Of a stretch of 13,646 bases of DNA, positions 7,970-13,646 are shown piece after piece. Position numbers and translations under genes: made by a program. Below the pieces are notes generated by a model. It was given only the letters and a program-made list of their open reading frames with translations. It had not been told where the DNA came from and did not search any database. Origin of the DNA: JBBTCX01 sp038043045 (GTDB taxonomy: Bacteria; Planctomycetota; Phycisphaerae; UBA1845); NCBI GenBank assembly GCA_038043045.1, contig JBBTCX010000357.1:1-13646 (forward strand). The letters are read 5' to 3'. Position 1 is the stretch's first letter; every line of letters begins with the position of its first letter.

Positions 7970-10435
7970 CTATGGTAACCGTCCCAGCTCGGACTCCAGT
8001 TCGTTTTTAAGAAGGTTCAATTCGTCCAATGTGTCAATCCACAGCATTTCATAACTTGCCGAATTTGCCATAGTTGGGTTAGAAGCGAATTCTTCTGGAG
8101 GCCAATTCTCTTGAGTTTTGCCTAGGATAGTCTCCGCTTCGGACTCATTGCCCAGCTTTGCTTGGGCGAGTCCAATGAAAAGTTTGTTTATAGTGGAAGA
8201 ATCGCCTTCGCGTATGGCTTGGCCGGCGAACTGTATGGCGTCGTGGTATCGGCCCGTGCGAAGAAAAGCTTCCGCAAGAATCCTATGGAGTTGAGGATAG
8301 GCCCAGGGGTCCTTAACAGAATTCGCCGTTTCGGCCTTCATAAACGCCTCATGGTAATCTCGCAGACCCTGAGGGGCACGAAGATAGTATTTGGCCAACA
8401 CCAGGATGTTGCGAGAATCGTCGCTGTCGATTGATCGAGCCGTTTCCAGGGATTTCTTGGCGGCTTTCCAGTCCCCCAAGTGCATTTCGAGAGTTCCACG
8501 CGTCAGCCAAATGCCGTCGTTGGAATTGGAGGGTTCGGTCTTGTCCGCAATGAATTCGGTACCCGCCAGGGCTGAGGCCATGGCCTCTTCAAAGCGACTT
8601 TGCATGGCCAGGACTTTGGCGAGATTGGACAGGGCGTGAAACATACGCGGATCGAGGCGGAGTGCTTCGCGGAAACACGCTTCCGCAGCGGTCAGGTCGC
8701 CTGCCACACAAAGGGCAACACCCCGAGCGTTTCGGTGACCGGCTCCGGATGGGTTTAGCCCTGTCGCTATTTTGAAGGCTTCGTCCGCTTCATGAAGGAG
8801 ATTTCGCCGAGAGGGCCTGCTGGGGAATGGAGTGGCGAAATACCAATCCAGCATGGTCTCGGCCAGTTTGCGGTGCGCTTTATCGCTGTCCGGATTGACC
8901 TTCAAGGCGCTCTCGTACCGCGCCTTGGCGTCAGGGAAGAAGTGATTGTCGTGTAGTACGTCCGCCTCTTTCAATATCGTTTCGAATTCCTTCTGCCGCG
9001 CAACTTGATCCTCAATGACCTTTTTCTGTTGTTCTCCGACCGAAATCCGTGTTTTCAAAGTGGTCTCCTGGGCGCGGGACACAACAACGACAAGGGTGAG
9101 TACCAATACAAAGCCGGCGGCGGCGCTAAAACTCGTTTTGTGTCGCACGACGAGTTTCTTTGTCCGGTAGGCGAGAGAGGGAGGCCCGGCGACAATTGGC
9201 TGGGAGTTCAAATGGCGAAGTATGTCGGCGGCGAGATCGGCTGGCGAGGTATATCGACGCTGTCGATCTTTTTCGAGTGCTTTGAGTGTGATCCAGTCCA
9301 AATCGCCGCGAAGACGGCGGACGAGGGTCTTTGGGTCGATGCGCCGATGCTTGGCAATGATCTCCGCGGAGGCCATTTCCCCCCGAACCGCGGAATGAGG
9401 CGGAGGGACGCCCACCGGAACCAAGCGTTTCGCCATGGGGTCGCGGGCCCCTTCGACCAACATGCTCAACCGGGTGCTGGGTTTTGGGGGGTCGACTTCG
9501 CGGATCATTCGGACCATTTGGTCGAAGGCCTGCTGTCGGAGAGTGCGTGGGTCGAATGGCAATGCTCCACTCAAAAGCTCGTATAAGAGTACGCCCAGGG
9601 AATACACGTCGGTCCGTTTATCGACATCCTGGTTGGTCATTTCAGCTTGTTCGGGGCTCATGTATTCCGGCGTTCCGATGAGCACTCCTTGTTCGGTAAA
9701 CAACGTGCGTTCGGTCAGCCGGTGCACAACGGCTTTGGCCACGCCGAAGTCGATGACTTTGGGTATCGACTTCTCCCCGTCCAGGGCGACCAAAACATTG
9801 GAAGGCTTGATGTCCCGGTGAATGATGCCCTTTTGATGGGCATGTTGAACCGCGTCGCACACTTGCATGAACAGGTTCAACCGATCGGTGATTTCCAAGC
9901 GGTGTCTATCGCAGTGTTCGGTGATGGGGATACCGGGGACAAACTCCATGACAAAATACGGTTGACCCTCTTCGGTAGTTCCGGCGTCGTAGACTTTGGC
10001 GACGTGGGGGTGTTCCATCAGGGCCAGGGCTTGTCGCTCGGCCTCGAATCGGGCCAACGCTTGAGACGTGTCCAGTCCCGCGTGAAGAATCTTTAACGCG
10101 ACGCGGCGTTGCAAGGGCGAGCTTTGTTCGGCCAAGTAGACGGAACCGAAGGCCCCTTCGCCGATTTTTTCCGCAAGGCGGTAGTTGCCGATGACGCGGC
10201 CCACCAGCGGGTCCCGGGAGTGTGCGCCGTAAAGGGCCTTGATGTTGAACGCCCCCGGTTCGAGCAATCCCCGGTCGGCATTCTCCGCGTCGCTGGCGAG
10301 AAGCTTCTCCACTTCTTCCCGCAATACGGGTTCATCCGGACAGGCCCGTGAAAGAAACGCCGATCGTTCGTCCGCCGGCAATTCCAAGGCTTGGGTGAAT
10401 AGTTCGTTAACTCGTTGCCATTCTTGAGGATTCAT
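7970..10435 (-). CDS. Transmembrane Ser/Thr protein kinase (PKN type) with C-terminal TPR domain
   Basis: An 821-residue Hanks-type kinase, likely the signalling partner of the sigma factor just upstream. Numbering from the chosen ATG: a short PKN-type N-terminal region; Gly loop GEGAFGSV (about 92-99); catalytic Lys in VALKIL (K115); HRDIKPSN with Asp208; DFGVAK (229-234); activation-segment GTPEYMSPEQ (about 254-263); and DVYSLGVLLYELL. All catalytic residues are present, so it should be active. A single membrane span lies at about 436-453 (FSAAAGFVLVLTLVVVV). A short coiled linker and TPR-like repeats (about 490-775, e.g. TAAEACFREALRLDP) follow, placing the TPRs outside the cytoplasm. The start at 10435 is chosen because GGAAGAGG (10439-10446) precedes it. 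Extending to 10492 would need a TTG deep inside the sigma gene. The gene overlaps the sigma gene by 29 bp, implying co-transcription. A roughly 35-residue stretch at 324-359, within the C-lobe, is longer than I expect for this family. Confidence 0.95.
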   Translation of the reverse strand: MNPQEWQRVNELFTQALELPADERSAFLSRACPDEPVLREEVEKLLASDAENADRGLLEPGAFNIKALYGAHSRDPLVGRVIGNYRLAEKIGEGAFGSVYLAEQSSPLQRRVALKILHAGLDTSQALARFEAERQALALMEHPHVAKVYDAGTTEEGQPYFVMEFVPGIPITEHCDRHRLEITDRLNLFMQVCDAVQHAHQKGIIHRDIKPSNVLVALDGEKSIPKVIDFGVAKAVVHRLTERTLFTEQGVLIGTPEYMSPEQAEMTNQDVDKRTDVYSLGVLLYELLSGALPFDPRTLRQQAFDQMVRMIREVDPPKPSTRLSMLVEGARDPMAKRLVPVGVPPPHSAVRGEMASAEIIAKHRRIDPKTLVRRLRGDLDWITLKALEKDRQRRYTSPADLAADILRHLNSQPIVAGPPSLAYRTKKLVVRHKTSFSAAAGFVLVLTLVVVVSRAQETTLKTRISVGEQQKKVIEDQVARQKEFETILKEADVLHDNHFFPDAKARYESALKVNPDSDKAHRKLAETMLDWYFATPFPSRPSRRNLLHEADEAFKIATGLNPSGAGHRNARGVALCVAGDLTAAEACFREALRLDPRMFHALSNLAKVLAMQSRFEEAMASALAGTEFIADKTEPSNSNDGIWLTRGTLEMHLGDWKAAKKSLETARSIDSDDSRNILVLAKYYLRAPQGLRDYHEAFMKAETANSVKDPWAYPQLHRILAEAFLRTGRYHDAIQFAGQAIREGDSSTINKLFIGLAQAKLGNESEAETILGKTQENWPPEEFASNPTMANSASYEMLWIDTLDELNLLKNELESELGRLP

Positions 10436-11006
10436 CTTCCTCTTCCATCCGTATACGCAGCCATGCCCGTGCGATCCGCCAATCGCTTTCAATCGTGCTT
10501 AAGGAAATGTCGAGCTGCTCCGCGATCTCGGGCATCGATAAGCCCCCAAAAAAGCGCAACATAACGACACGGTATTGCCGCTCATTCAGCTTTTCCAGCT
10601 CCGACAAGGCCGCGTCCAATCTCTCGACGTCAACGTCCCCCTGGGCAAGGGCCTCCGGATAATCATCAAGCGGAATCCGTCGGCGACTCCCTTGGCGCTT
10701 TTGGGCGGAGCGTTGGCGAGCATGGTCGACCAGGACGCGCCTCATGGCCAAGACCGCGGCGGAAAAAAAGTATCTCTTGTTGGGAAGGTGGCTGAGTACG
10801 CGATCATCGGCGAGGCGAATGAGAGCTTCATTGACCAAAGCAGTCGGTTGCAGGGTGTGGTTCGGCCGCTCCCTGATCATCATGTGTCCAGCGAGTCGGC
10901 GCAATTCACCGTACACCCTTTCGACAAGCTGGTTTTCCGCCTCTTTGTTGCCCTGTTGGATTTTCTCCAAAAGGGTAGTGATATGGATGTCGGGTTCCGG
11001 TTTCAT
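10407..11006 (-). CDS. ECF-type RNA polymerase sigma factor (TIGR02999-like), paired with the Ser/Thr kinase
   Basis: A 199-residue ECF sigma factor. Region 2 spans about 20-98, with LQPTALVNEALIRLADD (52-68) and NKRYFFSAAVLAMRRVLVDHARQR (76-99) typical of planctomycete and acidobacterial kinase-linked ECFs. Region 4 (about 128-185) has the helix-turn-helix GLSMPEIAEQLDISLSTIES. It would direct RNA polymerase to a dedicated promoter set. No anti-sigma gene is next to it. Instead the kinase gene overlaps its 3' end. The usual acidic DAED-type motif of region 2.2 is Q53-P54-T55-A56, which removes charges normally needed to bind the polymerase clamp and leaves a phosphorylatable Thr. The start at 11006 has only a weak GGAA ribosome binding site. 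The family is well supported; control by the kinase is inference. Confidence 0.93.
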   Translation of the reverse strand: MKPEPDIHITTLLEKIQQGNKEAENQLVERVYGELRRLAGHMMIRERPNHTLQPTALVNEALIRLADDRVLSHLPNKRYFFSAAVLAMRRVLVDHARQRSAQKRQGSRRRIPLDDYPEALAQGDVDVERLDAALSELEKLNERQYRVVMLRFFGGLSMPEIAEQLDISLSTIESDWRIARAWLRIRMEEEDESSRMATS

Positions 11007-11365
11007 GTTTCATTTCCGGGCGCAAAAACTTTTCAAGGGGTCCCGGCAACTTCTTCGCATGTATGGGTGCCGCGGTTGACGCGGACGCTTGCGACGGACG
11101 GGTCAGAGAAAACCCGTGAACGACCCAGATACGAAACGCCGGAACAAAAACTCAGTGTGAACGAGTTCCGAGCGGCTGTCAATCAAGGTCGAAGCGGATC
11201 CAAGGATTCGAGTCCGCCGCGGCGATTAGAGGAAATGAAAAAATAGGAAGGAAAGGTGAAGTCATGAATCAGTCGGAAAGAAAAATGAATCGTCGCGTGT
11301 GCGGCGGTGATTCGACGCGAGGAGAGATGAGCCGGACTTCCGCAAACGACAAGAAGGAGAATACC
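11007..11365. promoter_or_regulatory. Divergent control region between the sigma factor and the protease
   Basis: About 360 bp separate the two start codons, so promoters for both directions should lie here. I find no clear sigma-70 boxes. Visible: GAAAAGTTT on the minus strand (11026-11034), 19 nt before the sigma-factor ATG; a 6-bp hairpin ACGGGT/ACCCGT (11098-11117); and an interrupted inverted repeat CGGAAC...GTTCCG (11140-11145, 11165-11170). None is assigned a role. A second in-frame ATG (11264) with its own GGAAAGGTG site lies within the protease leader. Confidence 0.4.
11354..11360 (+). promoter_or_regulatory. Shine-Dalgarno site (AAGGAGA) that decides the protease start
   Basis: AAGGAGA lies 5 nt before the ATG at 11366, and translation from there begins directly with a signal peptide. 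The earlier in-frame ATG at 11264 also has a fair site (GGAAAGGTG) but would add 34 hydrophilic residues before the signal peptide. Confidence 0.7.
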
Positions 11366-13375
11366 ATGATCCGTTTCTTTACAAGCAAATTGCTCAAGAA
11401 GGTCCAGGGTTTCGCAGTGGCCGGCGTGTTCACCATCGGCGGAACTGTGGTGAATGCGGAGAGGCCGCTCGACCGTGCGGCGGGCAAAGGTGAAACTGCC
11501 GTAGTAGATTTTGTTCAGGCTCCCCAAATGCAAAAGCTCGCGAATCTGGAAAGTTCGGCCATTGACAGTCTCGCGGCTGCGATGGGATTCGATCGCGCCG
11601 GTCTCTCGATCGCTCATTCCAGCGTGGCGAACTTCCCCTCACTCGGCTTAGAGGCGTTTTCGTACAAGGTGATGGATGCCGAAGGCAATCTTCACGGCGT
11701 GATGATCGATGAGAACGGTTTTGAACTCGACACTGCAGCGGTTCAACAGAGCGAAAAGGAGGCCTACGAGGCCACCTATGGAAAACTCCACCCCGACTTG
11801 TTGCAGGCATTGCCTGTGGTAGCTGGGGATGAAACCGTTCCGGTCATCATCTGGTTGAGCGGAACAGAGGATGCCGCAGCCGAACGACCCGACCCAAGTG
11901 TTCGATTGAGTAAGTCGGAAGGGGAGGCCTTGACTCAACAGATTGAATTCCAGCGGTCGGAAGCCGTCCGCTTGACGGTGGAACCGCTGGCGAATTCGCT
12001 CGCGGAGGCTGGTTTCAACGTGTCGGTCAATGAGCAATCGCCAGTAGTGTACGCGGAGTTGGATCCGGCGACGATCGATGAAGTCTCCAGAATCTCCAAT
12101 GTGGACATGATCTATCTGGATACGCAGAACGAGGCCAACTTGGCCACAGCCCGCGTCGTTGTACGTGCGGACATTGTGAATGCTCGCGGATTCACCGGAT
12201 CGGGCGTACGGGTCGGCGAGATTGAAGTTGGCGGTCGCATTGCGACGGCGAATCCGTATCTGGCCGGTGTTGTTCAAGACCTTCTGTACTCCTGTGTCCA
12301 CTGGCATGCGACGGCCGTGGCGGGAATGATTCGCAGCACGCACGGTACGCAGCGTGGGATTGCTCCGAACGCGACACTGTGGGTCGGCGGTTCCTGCGGC
12401 GGCTGGGGTTCGGAGTTGCAGAACAGAGCGACGGCATGTGCCGACTGGGGCGCTCGGGCGATCAACAATAGCTGGGGTTCAACCTCGAACAGTCAAGTTC
12501 CCGATGCCAACGCCAGATTCTTCGACGACATGGTGATCAATCGATGGCGGACCATCGTCTTCGCGGCAGGGAATCGCGGCGGGGCCGGTTGCAGCCAAGG
12601 CACTGACGGTGTCGTGACCAACCCAGCGATCGCTTACAACGTCATCGCGGTCGGAAACATCGATGATCGCGGAACCACCGGCACCGGCGACGACATCATG
12701 AGCGGTTGCTCGAGCTGGAAAGACCCCCTGTCGACGCACGGCGATCGCGAGAAGCCGGAAGTGTCCGCTCCTGGCACCAACATCACCAGCACGGATACGG
12801 CCTCTCCCTGGATCAACAACATGGGTTCGGGCACCAGCTACTCAGCTCCGATGGTCACCGGCACCGCTGCTCTCATGATTCAGCGGAACAGTTCACTCGG
12901 CGTGTGGCCGGAAGCGGTCAAGGCGATCCTCATGGCTACCGCGCTGCAAAACGTCGAAGGGGCCTCTCGCCTCAGCGAGAAGGATGGTGCGGGTGGGATC
13001 AACGCAGACCGTGCGGACGATGTGGTTCGCGGTGTGAATGGTAGCTGGGGCGCTCAGAGTTACTCGTGCAGCGCAGCCGCCAGCACCGACGTGATGAACA
13101 TGTCGCTGGTCGCCGGAAAGCGAACGCGGGTTTGCATCGTGTTCGACACCGATCCGACCTACGGCAGCTACACGTCGCAGCCGTGTGCGGACCTCGACCT
13201 CCAGGTAATCTCCCCGACGAACACCGTGGTCACCAGCTCGCTGAGCTATGACAACACCTATGAGATCGTGGACTTCACACCGTCGACGACGGGCACGTAC
13301 AAGATTCGCGTGAACAAGTTCCGATGCGACATGAGCCCGAAGTACCTGGGCTTTGCGTACTACAGACTGCCGTAA
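11366..13375 (+). CDS. Secreted subtilisin-family (S8) serine protease with Asp-to-Glu at the triad position
   Basis: A 669-residue exported protease preproenzyme. Signal peptide 1-31 (cleavage after 'TVVNA'). A pro-region follows, with an I9-like inhibitor fold at about 158-252 (VPVIIWLSG ... DMIYLD). The catalytic domain (about 270-555) has His314 in HATAVAG, oxyanion Asn403 in FAAGN and Ser491 in GTSYSAP. At the position of the invariant Asp (usual V-x-V-I-D-T-G) the sequence is VGEIEVGG, giving Glu287; no other nearby Asp fits. The His motif also lacks the usual second His (HGTHVAG versus HATAVAG). Extra cysteines (SCVHWHA, GGSCGGW, RATACADW, GAGCSQG) suggest disulfides. The C-terminal domain (about 555-669, ADLDLQVISP, GTYKIRVNKF) looks like a PPC-type beta-sandwich often removed at maturation. 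It is transcribed divergently from the ECF sigma factor and ends at a strong terminator. Family assignment is firm; activity is likely but the Glu should be tested. Confidence 0.93.
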   Translation: MIRFFTSKLLKKVQGFAVAGVFTIGGTVVNAERPLDRAAGKGETAVVDFVQAPQMQKLANLESSAIDSLAAAMGFDRAGLSIAHSSVANFPSLGLEAFSYKVMDAEGNLHGVMIDENGFELDTAAVQQSEKEAYEATYGKLHPDLLQALPVVAGDETVPVIIWLSGTEDAAAERPDPSVRLSKSEGEALTQQIEFQRSEAVRLTVEPLANSLAEAGFNVSVNEQSPVVYAELDPATIDEVSRISNVDMIYLDTQNEANLATARVVVRADIVNARGFTGSGVRVGEIEVGGRIATANPYLAGVVQDLLYSCVHWHATAVAGMIRSTHGTQRGIAPNATLWVGGSCGGWGSELQNRATACADWGARAINNSWGSTSNSQVPDANARFFDDMVINRWRTIVFAAGNRGGAGCSQGTDGVVTNPAIAYNVIAVGNIDDRGTTGTGDDIMSGCSSWKDPLSTHGDREKPEVSAPGTNITSTDTASPWINNMGSGTSYSAPMVTGTAALMIQRNSSLGVWPEAVKAILMATALQNVEGASRLSEKDGAGGINADRADDVVRGVNGSWGAQSYSCSAAASTDVMNMSLVAGKRTRVCIVFDTDPTYGSYTSQPCADLDLQVISPTNTVVTSSLSYDNTYEIVDFTPSTTGTYKIRVNKFRCDMSPKYLGFAYYRLP

Positions 13376-13409
13376 AAACGCGTAGACAAACTTCCTAACC
13401 CTAACCAAC

Positions 13410-13443
13410 CCGGGGGCGACGATGAGTCGCTCCCGGTTCTTTT
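13410..13443 (+). terminator. Rho-independent terminator after the protease
   Basis: An 11-bp stem (13410-13420 with 13426-13436, one G-T pair) and a 5-nt GATGA loop, followed directly by TTCTTTT. It starts 35 bp after the protease stop codon. Confidence 0.87.
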
Positions 13444-13474
13444 CGTTTTGGCAAGCGGAGGCTTGCGGGGGCGT

Positions 13475-13498
13475 GGCCGTTCATGCGGCCTGCTTTTT
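13475..13498 (+). terminator. Possible second terminator
   Basis: GGCCG (13475-13479) pairs with CGGCC (13486-13490) around a 6-nt loop, and TGC then leads into TTTTTT. A perfect 6-bp hairpin with a 4-nt loop (GCAAGC/GCTTGC, 13451-13466) lies just before it. The stem is short, so this is a backup terminator at best. Confidence 0.4.
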
Positions 13499-13499
13499 T

Positions 13500-13646
13500 C
13501 TGTTCCGATCGATGGCCCGGCTACTGCCGCTTCATCTGCAATGACAAACCGTGACACTTTCGATGACGCTACGATGGTATTTCACTACCTACTAGTACGA
13601 CAGCGCTATGAGGTATCTGCGGTCAGGGCGGCTTTTTTGCGTCGGC
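13500..13646. other. Unassigned end of the window
   Basis: I recognise no gene, RNA or repeat here. An ATG at 13574 opens a plus-strand frame of 24 codons that stays open to the window edge (begins MVFHYLLVRQRYEV). It has no Shine-Dalgarno and a T6 run passes through it, so it may be chance. Sequence beyond the edge would settle it. Confidence 0.3.

Noticed and set aside
10436..10492. Extending the kinase N-terminus by 19 codons to 10492
   Set aside because: The first codon there is TTG, it lies deep in the sigma gene, and the ATG at 10435 has a purine-rich ribosome site and the typical MNPQEW start.

Overview
This 13.6 kb stretch looks like chromosomal DNA of a planctomycete (phylum Planctomycetota), possibly from the Phycisphaerae or a relative. 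I infer this from protein style only: an ECF sigma factor of the TIGR02999-like type with an overlapping transmembrane Ser/Thr kinase carrying TPRs, very large secreted proteins with Asp-rich metal-binding repeats, a half-dockerin-like 'DCDRDVDLADAAWLQ' segment, and the 'DCNNNDIPDDQDI' type of repeat. No rRNA, tRNA, CRISPR array, transposase or phage gene was seen.

Layout. Four genes lie on the minus strand, in transcription order: an ECF sigma factor (10407-11006), a membrane Ser/Thr kinase with TPRs (7970-10435, overlapping the sigma gene by 29 bp), a 910-residue secreted cysteine-rich protein (5075-7807), and a 1526-residue secreted protein with three MopE-type metal-binding cartridges and a possible lipid-binding (TULIP/BPI-like) C-terminal half (128-4708). 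Diverging from the sigma gene on the plus strand is a secreted subtilisin-family protease (11366-13375), closed by a clear intrinsic terminator. Gaps of 162 bp and 366 bp separate the kinase from the 910-aa gene and that gene from the 1526-aa gene, so these are not tightly packed. The 3' end (13450-13646) and the first 127 bases hold no recognisable gene.

How the parts may work together. The sigma factor and kinase form a planctomycete-type signalling pair with no anti-sigma gene beside them. The acidic patch that ECF factors normally use in region 2.2 (DAED-type) reads Q-P-T-A here. This suggests, but does not prove, that the kinase activates the sigma factor by phosphorylating Thr55. The three neighbouring exported proteins (two large Ca/metal-binding-type surface proteins and one protease) are natural candidates for its regulon. 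The protease has a second oddity: the position of the usual catalytic Asp appears to be Glu.
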